Notes under the pieces: generated by a model
The model's database searches: none
Told to the model about the DNA's origin: nothing
Seen by the model: only the letters and a program-made list of their open reading frames with translations
Position numbers and translations under genes: made by a program
Source of the DNA: an uncultured Eubacteriaceae bacterium
Lineage (GTDB): Bacteria; Bacillota; Clostridia; Peptostreptococcales; Anaerovoracaceae
Length of the DNA: 64,000 nt
Assembly: GCA_903789635.1 (NCBI GenBank)
Contig: CAIFEY010000005.1
Location: forward strand, 1-64,000
Direction of reading: 5' to 3'
Shown: piece by piece, positions 1-10,801 of the stretch
How the letters are laid out: each line of letters starts with the position of its first letter
Position numbering within the stretch: the stretch's first letter is position 1

Positions 1-110
1 AAATCGGCACCGAACCGGTGCGGTTGATAAGTTCCCATAAAGCGGTCAGCTTCGACTATCGCTCCGGATGCCAAATCCCAAGAATGGCTTGAAATCAAGG
101 CTTTTCAGGC

Positions 111-1295
111 TTATTTACCTTCTACCCTTGACATCAATACGCACGTCTCAACGTGCTTGGTGTACGGGAAGTTGTCAAACGGCTTGACGTACTTCACGCT
201 GTATCCGAGGTACTTGAAGCCGGAAAGGTCGCGGGCCAGGGTCTTCGGGTTGCAGCTGATGTAGACGATCTGCGGGACGCCGTAGGCGGCGATCTTGTTG
301 ACCGCGTCAGGGTTCATGCCGGCGCGCGGCGGGTCGACGACGATGACGTCCGGCTTATCCGCGCGGTTTTCCAGGACCTTGAAGACGTCGCCACAGACAA
401 ATTCGCAGTTCGTCAGGCCGTTGAGCTCGGCGTTGCGGCGGGCGGCCTCGACGCTCTCCGGGACGATCTCGACGCCGAGGACGGATGCGGCCTCCTTAGC
501 CATTACCTGGCTGATCGTGCCGGTTCCGCAGTACAGGTCGAACACGCGCTTGCCGCGGAAATCGTCGATCAGGTCGATCGCCTCGCGGTACAGGCGCTCC
601 ACGGCCTCCACGTTCGTCTGGAAGAACGAGAACAGGTTGACCTGGAATTTCAGGCCGAAGATCTCCTCCATGTAGTAGTCGCGGCCGTAGAGGATATCGA
701 GCTTCTCGCAGGTGACCTTGTCGGCGAGCACGTCATTCAGCGTCTGGGAGATGCCGACGATCGTGTCCTCGAGCGGGAGTGCCAGCAGGCCGTCTTTCCA
801 GCTTTCAGCATCGAACTTTGTCTCCGTAGAGGTCACGATGCTGACGAGCAGCTCGTGCGTGCGGATGCCGCGGCGGATGATGAGGTTGCGCATCAGGCCG
901 GTGTGCAGCTTCTTATGATACTTGGTGTATCCCCTCTCGAGGCAGAAGTCCAGGGTGTAGCGCAGGATCTTGTTGAAATCCGGCGAGACGAGCTGGCACT
1001 GGTCGACCGTGACGACGGACATGTACTGGCGCTTCTTATGCATGCCGAGCTGGATCGGCCCGTCCTTCACGAGGTCGCCGAAGGTATACTCCATCTTGTT
1101 TCTGTACGCCAGGCGGCAGTCCTCCGGGCAGCCCTCGATCGTGTCGAAGCGCTCCGGAATGACGCCGGCTTCCTCAAAGTACCGTCTCGTCTCCCCTTCC
1201 TTATTCTTCAGCTGGTCGGTGTAGGGAACTCCCTGATAGCTGCAGCCCCCGCAGATCTCACTGTGCGGGCAGACCTTTGTCGTCAAAGTCGTCAT
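111..1295 (-). CDS. rlmD: 23S rRNA (uracil-5-)-methyltransferase, RlmD/RumA family
   Basis: SAM-dependent RNA m5U methyltransferase of the RlmD/RlmCD (RumA) family. Visible signatures are an N-terminal iron-sulfur cysteine set (C9, C15, C18 in a CGGC context), the SAM motif DLYCGTG, DPPRAG, the catalytic-cysteine motif SCNP and the C-terminal HVETCVLM. At 394 aa it is shorter than the usual ~450 aa because the N-terminal TRAM domain is missing and the protein starts almost at the Fe-S cysteines. The ATG follows GAGGAG. It is the last gene of a minus-strand run, 44 bp after tgt. The family is clear; the exact uridine (RlmD or RlmCD specificity) cannot be told from sequence. Confidence 0.93.
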   Translation of the reverse strand: MTTLTTKVCPHSEICGGCSYQGVPYTDQLKNKEGETRRYFEEAGVIPERFDTIEGCPEDCRLAYRNKMEYTFGDLVKDGPIQLGMHKKRQYMSVVTVDQCQLVSPDFNKILRYTLDFCLERGYTKYHKKLHTGLMRNLIIRRGIRTHELLVSIVTSTETKFDAESWKDGLLALPLEDTIVGISQTLNDVLADKVTCEKLDILYGRDYYMEEIFGLKFQVNLFSFFQTNVEAVERLYREAIDLIDDFRGKRVFDLYCGTGTISQVMAKEAASVLGVEIVPESVEAARRNAELNGLTNCEFVCGDVFKVLENRADKPDVIVVDPPRAGMNPDAVNKIAAYGVPQIVYISCNPKTLARDLSGFKYLGYSVKYVKPFDNFPYTKHVETCVLMSRVEGK

Positions 1296-1339
1296 CCGAT
1301 TATCTCCTCATCTTCTCGTATGCAAACGTGGCGCGGAAT

Positions 1340-2569
<1,230 letters not shown>

Positions 2570-3037
2570 TCATTCCTCAGAGTCCGGATGCTCCAGATCG
2601 TCCAGGATCTGCAGGGCCTTCCGGTATTTATCGAGCCGGATGTAATCCTCCTCCGCCACGGAAATCAGGCGGGAAAGGTCCATATTATGGCGCAGGTCGG
2701 AGCGCTTGACCGGGATCGCGCTGCGGTTCCGGGCAGCACGGCGGACGTAGTGGTAGTAGTCCTCCCCGTCGCGCTTGGTCATACTCTCCACGATCTCTGC
2801 GACGCGCAGCCCAAATCGCCCCGCGATCTCCTCCGTCGTCGCATCGGTGTCCTCGACCGTGTCGTGAAGCAGCGCAGCGGCGATGATCTCCGGGTCAGAC
2901 GTCAGTTCCGAGGTGAACACGGCGACGGTGACCGGATGCAGAATGTACGGCTTTCCGGCGCGGTCCAGCTGGCCGGAATGCTTATCCGACGCGTAGAGAA
3001 ACGCGTCCCAAATCAGCTCGATTTCTTCTCTTCGCAA
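2570..3037 (-). CDS. Small HD-domain protein, SpoT/Mesh1-like hydrolase fold
   Basis: A 155 aa stand-alone HD protein. HPVTVA (first metal His), LLHDTVEDT (HD pair), ESMTKRD and SDLRHNMD follow the order seen in the hydrolase half of RelA/SpoT and in small alarmone hydrolases. There is no synthetase or TGS domain. From the family it may hydrolyse (p)ppGpp or another nucleotide, but this is inference. The start is TTG (3035-3037), only 11 bp after the queA stop, with GGGAAT upstream, so it is probably coupled to queA translation. Its place between queA and tgt says nothing firm about its substrate. Confidence 0.75.
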   Translation of the reverse strand: MRREEIELIWDAFLYASDKHSGQLDRAGKPYILHPVTVAVFTSELTSDPEIIAAALLHDTVEDTDATTEEIAGRFGLRVAEIVESMTKRDGEDYYHYVRRAARNRSAIPVKRSDLRHNMDLSRLISVAEEDYIRLDKYRKALQILDDLEHPDSEE

Positions 3038-3048
3038 GGCAAATTCCC

Positions 3049-4095
3049 TTATTCGATGAACATCGCGTCTCCGTATGAGAAGAAGCGGTATTTCTCCTTG
3101 ACCGCCTCGTTGTAAGCCTCCAGGATCTTCTCCCGGTTGTACAGCGAGGATACCAGCATGATCAGTGTCGACTTAGGCAGGTGGAAGTTGGTGATCAGCG
3201 CGTTGACGATCTTCCACTCGTAGCCCGGGTAAATGAAGATCCCGGTGTTGCCGTGGCCTGACTTGACCAGATATTTACCGAGCTCCTCGTCGAGGTAAGC
3301 GGCGCTCTCGAGCGTTCTCGTGGACGTCGTGCCGACAGAGATGATGCGGCCGCCTTCCCGGATCGTCTGGTTGATCGTCTCCGCCGTCTCCTCATTGACA
3401 AAATACTCCTCGAAATGCATATGATGGTCCTCGATGTTTTCACACTTGACCGGCCGGAAGGTTCCGATTCCGACGTGGAGCGTGACGTAGGCGAGCTTGA
3501 CGCCCTTCATCTGCGCCTTCTTCAGCAGATCCTTGGTGAAGTGCAGCCCTGCAGTCGGTGCTGCGACCGAGCCGTCGTAATGCGCGTAGACCGTCTGGTA
3601 CATGTCCTTATCTTCCTCATCGCTCGGACGCTCGATGTACGGCGGGAGCGGCATGTTTCCAATTTCTTCCAGTCTCTCCATGAAGATGCCGTCATAGTGG
3701 AATTCGACGATTCTCGTGCCGTCCTTTCCGTATTCCAGGACTTCCGCCTCGAGCTTTCCGTCGCCAAAGTCCACCTTGTCTCCAGGCTTAAGCCTTCTGC
3801 CCGGGCGAACCAGCGTCTCCCAGCGGTCACCCTCAATCCTCTTGCTCAGCAGGAACTCGATATGCGCCCCGGTCTTCTCTTTGACGCCGAAAATCCTGGC
3901 CGGAATGACCTTGGAATCGTTCATGACCAGGCAGTCCCCCGGCTTCAGGTAGTCCAGAATATCGTAAAAATGTCTGTGCTCGATAGTCCCCTTATCGCGG
4001 TTCAGCACCATCAGCCTGCACTCGTCGCGCTGCTCCATCGGCGTCTGCGCGATCAGCTCCTTCGGCAGTTCATAATCAAACTCTTCAATGTTCAT
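3049..4095 (-). CDS. queA: S-adenosylmethionine:tRNA ribosyltransferase-isomerase
   Basis: Transfers the ribosyl moiety of SAM to preQ1 in tRNA to give epoxyqueuosine. Recognised by [11 protein letters not shown] at the start, [31 protein letters not shown] and the [18 protein letters not shown] end. Two ATGs lie 6 bp apart. The AAAGGAAGT upstream is too close to the first (4101) and well spaced for the second (4095), which also matches the family N-terminus, so 4095 is chosen (348 aa). It precedes the HD gene and tgt. QueH, encoded at 33.8 kb, is the expected next enzyme. Confidence 0.96.
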   Translation of the reverse strand: MNIEEFDYELPKELIAQTPMEQRDECRLMVLNRDKGTIEHRHFYDILDYLKPGDCLVMNDSKVIPARIFGVKEKTGAHIEFLLSKRIEGDRWETLVRPGRRLKPGDKVDFGDGKLEAEVLEYGKDGTRIVEFHYDGIFMERLEEIGNMPLPPYIERPSDEEDKDMYQTVYAHYDGSVAAPTAGLHFTKDLLKKAQMKGVKLAYVTLHVGIGTFRPVKCENIEDHHMHFEEYFVNEETAETINQTIREGGRIISVGTTSTRTLESAAYLDEELGKYLVKSGHGNTGIFIYPGYEWKIVNALITNFHLPKSTLIMLVSSLYNREKILEAYNEAVKEKYRFFSYGDAMFIE

Positions 4096-4312
4096 CGTCA
4101 TACTTCCTTTAATTGATAATTGATCGAACTAAACTTTATTCGTTTTTATCTATAATCTATTCGTTTATCCACTAGTCTTTATACATCGACTTGCCCGAAT
4201 TATTCGTCCTCTTACTCATCCTAATTCTGTCTTATGCCAGGCATAATTTGGTCTTATCGTTCGCCCTTCCGAGTGTCTCCTGGTTGTATCCCGATCGTTT
4301 TACGACCGCGTC

Positions 4313-5359
4313 CTATTCGTCTTCCTCGTCGGATTCAGTGACGTCTCCGGAGTCGCCCGGGAACAGATTGGAAAGACCGAGGTGGTCGTAGGCCAGGCGC
4401 GTGGCAACCCTGCCCTTCTGCGTGCGGAAAAGCAGCCCTGATTGAATCAGGTAAGGTTCGTGCGCGTCCTCGAGCGTCACGCGTTCCTCGCCGAGCGACG
4501 CGGCGATCGTGTCGATGCCGACCGGTCCGCCGTTGAAGCGCGTGATGATCGTGCTGAGGATCTCGCGGTCCAGGCGCTCCAAGCCGAGCGCGTCGATCCC
4601 GAGGGCCTGCATGGCGAGTTCGGTGATCTCTGCGTCGATGTGGCCGTCTCCCTTCACCTGCGAGAAGTCTCGGATTCGCTTGAGCAGGCGGTTCGCGACT
4701 CGCGGAGTCCCGCGGGAACAGCGCGCTATCTCCATCAGCGCGTCGTCGTCGATGCCGATCCCCATGATGCCTGCCGATCTCCTGACGATCTCCGCGAGCT
4801 CCGCAGGCTCGTACATGTCGAACTTGCAGATAACGCCAAAACGATCGCGCAGCGGCGCGGACAGGCTTCCCGCCCTCGTCGTCGCTCCGATCAATGTAAA
4901 TCTCGCGATATCCAGCCGGATCGACCTCGCCGACGGACCCTTTCCGATGATGATATCCAGCGCGTAGTCCTCCATCGCGGAGTACAGCACCTCCTCGACG
5001 GCGCGGTTCAGACGGTGAATCTCGTCGATGAACAGCACGTCGTTATCATTCAGGTTCGTCAGGATCGCGGCCAGATCCCCGGCGCGTCCGATCGCAGGTC
5101 CGCTCGTGACCTTGATCTCAACACCGAGCTCGTTCGCGATGATTCCCGCGAGCGTCGTCTTTCCCAGTCCCGGCGGCCCGTAAAACAGGACGTGATCCAG
5201 CGGCTCGCCGCGCAGCTTCGCCGCCTCGATGAATACCTTCAGGTTGTCCTTGACCTTGGACTGGCCGATGAAATCGCCTAAATACTGCGGCCTCAGCGTT
5301 TTCTCATTATGCTCTTCTTCAATGGACAGCGGGGATCCCTGCGTGATCCGTTCCTCCAT
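4313..5359 (-). CDS. ruvB: Holliday junction branch migration helicase RuvB
   Basis: AAA+ motor of the RuvABC resolvasome. Walker A is [10 protein letters not shown], Walker [11 protein letters not shown], the sensor region TTRAG, and the C-terminal winged-helix part contains [12 protein letters not shown] and [12 protein letters not shown]. Length 348 aa is typical; the last ~15 residues form an acidic tail ([13 protein letters not shown]). It starts 22 bp after the ruvA stop, with GGAAGGG about 11 nt before the ATG, so it is co-transcribed with ruvA. Confidence 0.98.
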   Translation of the reverse strand: MEERITQGSPLSIEEEHNEKTLRPQYLGDFIGQSKVKDNLKVFIEAAKLRGEPLDHVLFYGPPGLGKTTLAGIIANELGVEIKVTSGPAIGRAGDLAAILTNLNDNDVLFIDEIHRLNRAVEEVLYSAMEDYALDIIIGKGPSARSIRLDIARFTLIGATTRAGSLSAPLRDRFGVICKFDMYEPAELAEIVRRSAGIMGIGIDDDALMEIARCSRGTPRVANRLLKRIRDFSQVKGDGHIDAEITELAMQALGIDALGLERLDREILSTIITRFNGGPVGIDTIAASLGEERVTLEDAHEPYLIQSGLLFRTQKGRVATRLAYDHLGLSNLFPGDSGDVTESDEEDE

Positions 5360-5381
5360 GGTTCTCAGCCCTTCCCTTCTG

Positions 5382-5978
5382 CTAGAACAGGTTCTTCAGC
5401 GCGGCCTTGATATAGCCCTCGCTGTCGAGTCCTTCTTCTTCTACGAGGCCAACTGCCTCTTCCGCCTCTGCATGGCTGTAGCCCAGTGCTTCCAGCGCCT
5501 GCACGGCGATCTTGCGTCCGCCCTCGTCAGCACGTTCCTGTGCGGCCTCCTGCTGGTCAACAGCAGTCGGGTTATAGTCAACCTTGTCCTTCAACTCGAG
5601 GATGACGCGGTCGGCGGTCCGTTTTCCGACGCCCTGCGCCTGCTGCACGACCGCCGGATCCTCCATCGCGATCGCGCGCTTCAACTCGTGCAGAGGTGCC
5701 GCTCCCATGATCCCGAGCGCGGCCTTGGAACCGACGCCCTTGACCGTCGTCAGGAGCTGGAACAGCTCGAGTTCCTCCTGGTTCTGAAATCCATAGAGGC
5801 TGACGTCCGTCTCACGCACGGCCATCGAGGTGTACACCTCGGCCTCGTCGCCTTCCTCGCACTTGTACAGCGGAGAATTGCCGGGCAGGAATACCCGGAA
5901 TCCGATGCCCGCCGCGGTCACAATGATCACGGTCCCGTCCATCTGCGGATGAATGCTTCCTTTTAAATATCGTATCAT
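5382..5978 (-). CDS. ruvA: Holliday junction DNA helicase subunit RuvA
   Basis: Tetrameric junction-binding partner of RuvB. The N-terminal OB fold begins MIRYLKGSI. Two helix-hairpin-helix motifs are visible ([15 protein letters not shown] and [17 protein letters not shown]), followed by an acidic linker and the RuvB-contact domain with [14 protein letters not shown]. At 198 aa it is of normal length. It is separated from ruvC by an unusually long ~500 bp spacer. Confidence 0.98.
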   Translation of the reverse strand: MIRYLKGSIHPQMDGTVIIVTAAGIGFRVFLPGNSPLYKCEEGDEAEVYTSMAVRETDVSLYGFQNQEELELFQLLTTVKGVGSKAALGIMGAAPLHELKRAIAMEDPAVVQQAQGVGKRTADRVILELKDKVDYNPTAVDQQEAAQERADEGGRKIAVQALEALGYSHAEAEEAVGLVEEEGLDSEGYIKAALKNLF

Positions 5979-6479
5979 ACTGATTATCTGATCTTTCCCA
6001 GTCTGTTTCCGTCTGCCGCAGCCTTTCTCAGATTCTGTTCCGATCCGTTCTGCGCAGTCTTTCCTGTCTGTAAGTTATTATTCTGCTATTCTTCGTACTA
6101 TTTTTCGTACTTATCTTCGTATCTTCGTACTTCGTCATTCTTCGTATATATCATTCGCGGTAATTCTTTGATTCTATACGATTTTATACGATTCTGCCGG
6201 GCGATATCTGTGCGTTTGATGTGGTTTCGTCCAACAATTTTCCATATTAAGCGAAATTCCGTATTTTTGCAACCCTGCGGAGCAAATCCGAGCCCAGGCA
6301 AGCCTGATTTTGCCCAAGTAAGCCTGATTTTTCCGGCAGGTCGTGAATCCCCCTGCCCAGGAAATATTTTGTCCGGCGAAATACCGGGCAGAAACCCGAG
6401 ACCGCAAAAACCAGCACCGACGCAGCGCCCCGCATCTCTAACCATATATAATGTGAGGTTCGCCACGCGTGCTGACGGA
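5979..6479. other. Non-coding spacer ruvC-ruvA with simple repeats
   Basis: This 500 bp stretch inside the ruv run has no credible gene. It contains reiterated TTCGTA-like hexamers (about 6090-6147), a 20 bp direct repeat (6292-6311 and 6312-6331, both ending AAGCCTGATTTT) and an inverted repeat GGCAGG/CCTGCC (6335-6357) without a T-tract. ORFs on both strands here are proline/glycine/arginine-rich and have no ribosome binding site. Confidence 0.5.
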
Positions 6480-7028
6480 TCAGATGCCCTTGCGGATACG
6501 CAGCTTCTTCTCCGGCTGGCCCTTCAGCATCTGGTCGAGCTTCTTCTTCTGTTTGCTGGAAGCGTAGGCGTGGCCGTGACAGACCGCCGCGGCGACGGCA
6601 TCCGCCGTGTCGTCCGGCTTCGGGACCTCGTCCAGGTTCAGGATCGCCTTAACCATCTCCTGCACCTGTTTCTTGTCCGCGCGTCCGTACCCGACCAGGC
6701 CCTGCTTGATCTGCAGCGGGGTGTACTCGTTCACCTCTAGCCCGGCATTCACACAGGCGAGAATCGCGATGCCCCTGGCCTCGCCGACGTGGATGACCGT
6801 CTTGGCGTTCGTGTTGAAGAACAGCTCCTCGATCGACGCCTCCTCGGGCTGATAGATCTGGATGATCGATTTCAGCTCGGTGTACAGATGCTGAAGCCTG
6901 TATTCCATCGGCGTCCCGGCGTCCGTCGTAATCGCGCCGTAGTCGACCGCGTGGAAATGATTTCCCTTCATATCTATAATCGCCCAGCCCATAATCGCAT
7001 ATCCCGGATCGATGCCAAGAATCCTCAT
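6480..7028 (-). CDS. ruvC: Crossover junction endodeoxyribonuclease RuvC
   Basis: Resolves Holliday junctions together with RuvAB. RNase H-like fold with acidic residues in GIDPG (D7), the SIEELFF segment and DDTADAVAAAVCH. The reading frame is open to 7064, but AAAGGCGG lies 7 nt before the ATG at 7028 and MRILGIDPG is the family N-terminus, so 7028 is used (182 aa). TGA is the stop, which shows that TGA is a terminator in this genome. First gene of the minus-strand run, divergent from argR. Confidence 0.96.
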   Translation of the reverse strand: MRILGIDPGYAIMGWAIIDMKGNHFHAVDYGAITTDAGTPMEYRLQHLYTELKSIIQIYQPEEASIEELFFNTNAKTVIHVGEARGIAILACVNAGLEVNEYTPLQIKQGLVGYGRADKKQVQEMVKAILNLDEVPKPDDTADAVAAAVCHGHAYASSKQKKKLDQMLKGQPEKKLRIRKGI

Positions 7029-7088
7029 CTGAAATTCCGCCTTTCTAAAATGTTTTCTTTCCAAACCCCTTGCAAAACTGATGAACTC

Positions 7089-7117
7089 AGTATATCATAA
7101 GAACATACGTTTGTCCA
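7089..7117 (-). promoter_or_regulatory. Sigma-A type promoter for ruvC
   Basis: On the minus strand, TGGACA (7112-7117) and TATACT (7089-7094) are separated by 17 bp, with a TGA extended -10 element. It lies about 60 bp upstream of the ruvC start. Predicted by eye only. Confidence 0.65.
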
Positions 7118-7163
7118 CACAGGCGAACAAAGAAACATACTTTCTTGAAATAGTCTGGGCGCA

Positions 7164-7179
7164 GAATAAATTAATATTC
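7164..7179. promoter_or_regulatory. Probable ARG box (ArgR operator)
   Basis: GAATA-AATTAA-TATTC is an inverted repeat resembling half an arginine operator (consensus near TGAATAAAAATTCA). It overlaps the -35 of the argR promoter, as expected for autoregulation. The identification rests on similarity to the known box and on position. Confidence 0.55.
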
Positions 7180-7205
7180 ATTTTTTCTCATAACCATGGT
7201 ATAAT
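7177..7205 (+). promoter_or_regulatory. argR promoter
   Basis: TTCATT (7177-7182), a 17 bp spacer and TATAAT (7200-7205), followed by a perfect GTATA-GT-TATAC palindrome (7210-7221) at about the transcription start, then the AGGAGG ribosome binding site. The -35 is weak, consistent with a regulated promoter. Confidence 0.65.
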
Positions 7206-7239
7206 CTCTGTATAGTTATACACGACCAGGAGGAAGAAT

Positions 7240-7707
7240 ATGCGTTATTCCAGACAAAATAAAATTTTAAACCTGATTAGCAAGTATGAGATTGAGACAC
7301 AGGATAAACTTGCTGCAATGCTGCGCAAAGAGGGATTCGAGGTCACACAGGCGACGATCTCCAGAGACATCAAGGAGCTCCAGCTGATTAAGACCCTCTC
7401 CTCGAGCGGAAAATACAAGTATGCAGTAAGCAAACGTTCTGACGCGCCGATTTCCGACCGTTTTATTAAGATCTTCAAGGAAACCGTCCTCAGTTTCAAT
7501 GCGGTAAACAACCTGATCCTGATCAAGACACTCTCCGGATGCGGAAGCGCAGCGGCTGAAGCTGTCGACAACATCGGCGTCGAGCACATCGCAGGCACCG
7601 TCGCGGGCGACAACACACTGCTGATCGTCGTCGATGACGAGAAGAACGTCGATGAGATTCTGGGACTGTTTAACAAGATGCTGACCGCGAAGAAACAGGA
7701 AAGCTAA
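7240..7707 (+). CDS. argR: Arginine repressor ArgR
   Basis: Winged-helix regulator of arginine metabolism; hexamer that uses arginine as co-repressor. The N-terminal DNA-binding domain has VTQATISRDIKELQLIK. The C-terminal ligand/oligomer domain has NNLILIKTLSGCGSAAAEAVD and GTVAGDNTLLIVV with the conserved GD. Length 155 aa is typical. A strong AGGAGG precedes the ATG. The argR-recN order is a classic Firmicutes pairing; recN follows after 139 bp. Confidence 0.97.
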   Translation: MRYSRQNKILNLISKYEIETQDKLAAMLRKEGFEVTQATISRDIKELQLIKTLSSSGKYKYAVSKRSDAPISDRFIKIFKETVLSFNAVNNLILIKTLSGCGSAAAEAVDNIGVEHIAGTVAGDNTLLIVVDDEKNVDEILGLFNKMLTAKKQES

Positions 7708-7846
7708 TCCCTCTTACGAACGGACATAAGCTTGACGGATGAATAAGCCTGACGGGATGAAAATACCTGACAGATGGTAATAAGCGAGCCCTAGTCTCAC
7801 TCCCATCACTTCTGATCTCCCAACCTGAAATAACGGAGAAGCGGAA

Positions 7847-9475
7847 ATGATTGAACACATCAGAATTTCAGACTTTGCCATTATCAAGACTACCGATGTG
7901 GATTTTCATCCCGGCCTGAACGTCATCACCGGCGAAACCGGAAGCGGAAAATCCATTATAATAGAAGCGATGAGTCTCGCGCTCGGGGCGCGTGCAGACT
8001 CCAGCTTAGTGCGCCGCGGAGCGGACAAGGCCAGGATTCAGATGCAGGCGGAGCTTGACGGCGAGTCGTGCATCATCACACGTGAGCTGAGCAGGAACGG
8101 GCGTAATCTTTGCCGCCTGAACGGCGACCTCGTCTCGCTGAGCCAGGTCCAGGAAGCCGCGTGCAGGATCGCCGACATCCACGGCCAGTACGACAATCAG
8201 GCGCTGCTCGATCCGGAGCGCCACATGGAGCTCGTCGACGCCTACCGTAGAGAAGAGATCCGCCCTAAATTCCAGGCGTTCACGTCTGCCTACGTCAACT
8301 ACAAGGCCGTCAGGGGCCGCCTGAACAAGCTCCTGCACGACGAGCGCGAGAACAGAAGGCGTGCAGACCTCTGCCGCTACGAGCGTGAAGAAATCGACAA
8401 CGCGCAGCTTAGAGACGGCGAAGACACCGAACTCAGCGAACGCATTTCCGTCCTGAAGAACAGCGAGAAGATCTTTCAGGCGATGAGCCTCGCGCAGGAA
8501 CTGCTTAGCGGCGGCGAGGAAAACGCGGAGGCGATGATCGGACAGGCGGAATCCCAGATCGATTCCGTCGCAGCGTATTCCAGCGAGCTGAAGGATATCT
8601 CTGCCCTGCTGAACGGCGTCAGCGCAGACCTGCAGGAGTTGAACGAACGCATCCGCACGGTCATGGACAAGACGGATTTTCAGCCCGGCGAGGTCGACCA
8701 GGTCATCAGCCGGATGGATCTGATCGACAGCCTCAAGAGCAAGTATGGAAGATCGATCAAGGAGATCCTCTCCTACCGCGACCGCATCGCAGGCGAGCTC
8801 GAGCTCGTCGAGAACTTTGAAGAGCAGAAGGCTGCGCTGGAGAAGCAGACTAAGGAAGCGCTGGACATCCTGAAAGAAAAGACTGCTGAGCTGACTGAGG
8901 CCAGGCAGCGCAGTGCACAACAGCTTCAGGAGGCGATCGTCCGCGAGCTGCACGACCTGAATTTCCCGTACGCGCGCCTGCAGATTTCCGTGGAAAAGGC
9001 GCCGGCCATCACCTCCTCCGGAGGCGACACGTGCGAGTTCCTGATCAGCACGAACAAGGGCGAGCCGCTGAAGTCCCTCGCAAAGACAGTATCTGGCGGA
9101 GAGATCTCCAGAATCATGCTCGCGATCAAGAACGTGACCGGCGACGACGATCAGATCCCGACGATGATCTTCGACGAGATCGACACCGGAATCAGCGGTG
9201 TGACGGCGAGCGTCGTCGCGCGCAAGCTGCAGCAGATCGCGAAAAACCACCAGATCCTCTGCATCACCCACCTTCCGCAGATCGCGGCCGCGGCGGACAC
9301 CAACTACAGGATCTACAAGGACTCCGATGACGACGCGACCTACTCCCACATCCAGCTTCTGAACGAGGAACAGAAGACCGACGAGATCGCACGCCTGCTC
9401 GGCGGTGACGCGGTTACCAACCTGACCAGAAAGAGCGCGGAGGAGCTGATCCGGGCGATGAGGCCGCATGATTAG
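7847..9475 (+). CDS. recN: DNA repair protein RecN
   Basis: SMC-like ATPase acting early in double-strand break repair. Walker A GETGSGKS is near residue 30, a long coiled coil fills the middle, and the C-terminal half has the ABC signature VSGGEISRIMLAIK, Walker B MIFDEIDTGISG and the switch ITHLPQIAAAAD. Length 542 aa is close to the usual ~555. GGAGAAGCGGAA precedes the ATG. It ends 44 bp before a rho-independent terminator shared with the convergent holA. Confidence 0.97.
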   Translation: MIEHIRISDFAIIKTTDVDFHPGLNVITGETGSGKSIIIEAMSLALGARADSSLVRRGADKARIQMQAELDGESCIITRELSRNGRNLCRLNGDLVSLSQVQEAACRIADIHGQYDNQALLDPERHMELVDAYRREEIRPKFQAFTSAYVNYKAVRGRLNKLLHDERENRRRADLCRYEREEIDNAQLRDGEDTELSERISVLKNSEKIFQAMSLAQELLSGGEENAEAMIGQAESQIDSVAAYSSELKDISALLNGVSADLQELNERIRTVMDKTDFQPGEVDQVISRMDLIDSLKSKYGRSIKEILSYRDRIAGELELVENFEEQKAALEKQTKEALDILKEKTAELTEARQRSAQQLQEAIVRELHDLNFPYARLQISVEKAPAITSSGGDTCEFLISTNKGEPLKSLAKTVSGGEISRIMLAIKNVTGDDDQIPTMIFDEIDTGISGVTASVVARKLQQIAKNHQILCITHLPQIAAAADTNYRIYKDSDDDATYSHIQLLNEEQKTDEIARLLGGDAVTNLTRKSAEELIRAMRPHD

Positions 9476-9518
9476 ATTAGTGAAGAGATTGCTGCCCTGC
9501 ACAGGAAGACGCAAAAAT

Positions 9519-9561
9519 GGGACGGAGAAAATGATCATTCATTCTCCCCGCCCCTTTTTTT
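9519..9561. terminator. Intrinsic terminator between recN and holA
   Basis: GC-rich imperfect stem (9519-9529 with 9542-9554) followed by seven T residues in the plus direction. It would end recN transcripts; holA converges on it from the other side. Confidence 0.75.
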
Positions 9562-9633
9562 GTTATCGAAGTTTCACGTTTAGCCGAAACGAACGGAATT
9601 GCGTCAGGCCAGCTGCCCGTTATGCTGGGCCCG

Positions 9634-10692
9634 TTAAATCCTGGCGATGTACAGCTCCAGCGCCGTCCGCGCGTCCAAAAGCCCGCTGACGATGCGGTAG
9701 TTGACCTCGTAGATCTCCATCAGCATCTCCTGGAGTTTCCTGCGCGGGTAGCGGCGCGCGTAGTTCATCGCTTTCTTGATACGGTACTCGTTCATCCCGG
9801 TGTACTTGCTGATCCAGGAGGCGCTGACGCGTCCGTCGTTTCCGTCGAGGAACTCGCGGATCTCCAGCATCAGCTCGACCTGGCTCGCGATCGCGCCGAC
9901 GATGGCTCCCGCCTCGTTGCTGTTCTCCGTCAGCTTGTTGTGGAGGATCTGGAAGGCGGTCTTCTTATCGTTTCCGCTGATGCCGTCGAGGAGGTTGAAG
10001 ATGAACGTGTCGCCGTCCCCTTCGATCATTTCCTCGATGTCCTCCCTGCGGATGAACGGCCCCTGCGCGTGGGCGATGATCTTCTGCAGGTCGTTTTCGA
10101 ACTGGAACAGGCGGTAGGTGCTCTCCTTGTTGAAATAGCCCGTGCTCTGGACGAGGAAGCGCATGTCGCCGCGGCTGATCTGGAGATTTGCCGCCTGGAA
10201 ACGTTTGTGCGCAAACGACATCAGCTCGTTCTCACTGAGCTGGTCGAAGGAATACCAGGAGCCCTCCTTCTTCAAGGCTTTGACGGCCTTGGAGCGGCCG
10301 TCGATCTCCTTCGCAGAGAAGATCAGGACTGCAGACGGGTTTGGATTCTTCAAGTAGTTCTGCAGCAGCTCCGTGTCGTGATCGGAAAGGCCTTTCACCT
10401 GCTTCAGGCGGTTGAAATCCTTGACCCAGATGACGCGCTTCTTAGAGAGCATCGGGAACGTGTCGCAGCTCTCCAGGACCTGCTGCAGATCCGCGGTCTG
10501 CCCATCGATGACGGCGCTGTCGATCGCCTTTGCCGCCGGGTTGACGTACGTCTTCATGAGCCAGTTCCCGGCCCAGTTGATCAGATATTCTTCCTCTCCC
10601 GAAAAGAGGAAGACACTCTTGGCCGTACCCTTCTTCAATTCACTGATAAACGTCTGATACCCTCTCGTGGGCCGCATCTTCTGGTAACTCAT
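9634..10692 (-). CDS. holA: DNA polymerase III delta subunit
   Basis: Clamp-loader delta subunit that opens the sliding clamp. The family hallmark is the N-terminal VFLFSGEEEYLI segment (a degenerate P-loop start of the AAA+ fold), followed by KRVIWVKDF and the C-terminal collar domain ending NYRIVSGLLDARTALELYI. Length 352 aa is usual. GGAG lies 14 nt upstream, slightly far, so the start is a little uncertain. It forms its own transcription unit between the recN terminator and the EamA transporter. Confidence 0.9.
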   Translation of the reverse strand: MSYQKMRPTRGYQTFISELKKGTAKSVFLFSGEEEYLINWAGNWLMKTYVNPAAKAIDSAVIDGQTADLQQVLESCDTFPMLSKKRVIWVKDFNRLKQVKGLSDHDTELLQNYLKNPNPSAVLIFSAKEIDGRSKAVKALKKEGSWYSFDQLSENELMSFAHKRFQAANLQISRGDMRFLVQSTGYFNKESTYRLFQFENDLQKIIAHAQGPFIRREDIEEMIEGDGDTFIFNLLDGISGNDKKTAFQILHNKLTENSNEAGAIVGAIASQVELMLEIREFLDGNDGRVSASWISKYTGMNEYRIKKAMNYARRYPRRKLQEMLMEIYEVNYRIVSGLLDARTALELYIARI

Positions 10693-10801
10693 GATCGTCG
10701 TTCAACTCCGTTATATTAGATATATTAGACAAAATAATTCTGGTTATATATGATATTGATCTCGATAATACTGGTTCTGCTGTGCGGATTTGTCCAAACC
10801 G

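Noticed and set aside
1-110. Possible gene end or RNA before rlmD
   Set aside because: Only a short hairpin CACCG/CGGTG is visible; no ORF or RNA motif can be supported in 110 bp.
6098-6466. 122-codon minus-strand ORF in the ruvC-ruvA spacer
   Set aside because: No ribosome binding site, crosses the direct repeat and simple repeats, composition not protein-like, and an overlapping plus-strand ORF is equally long.
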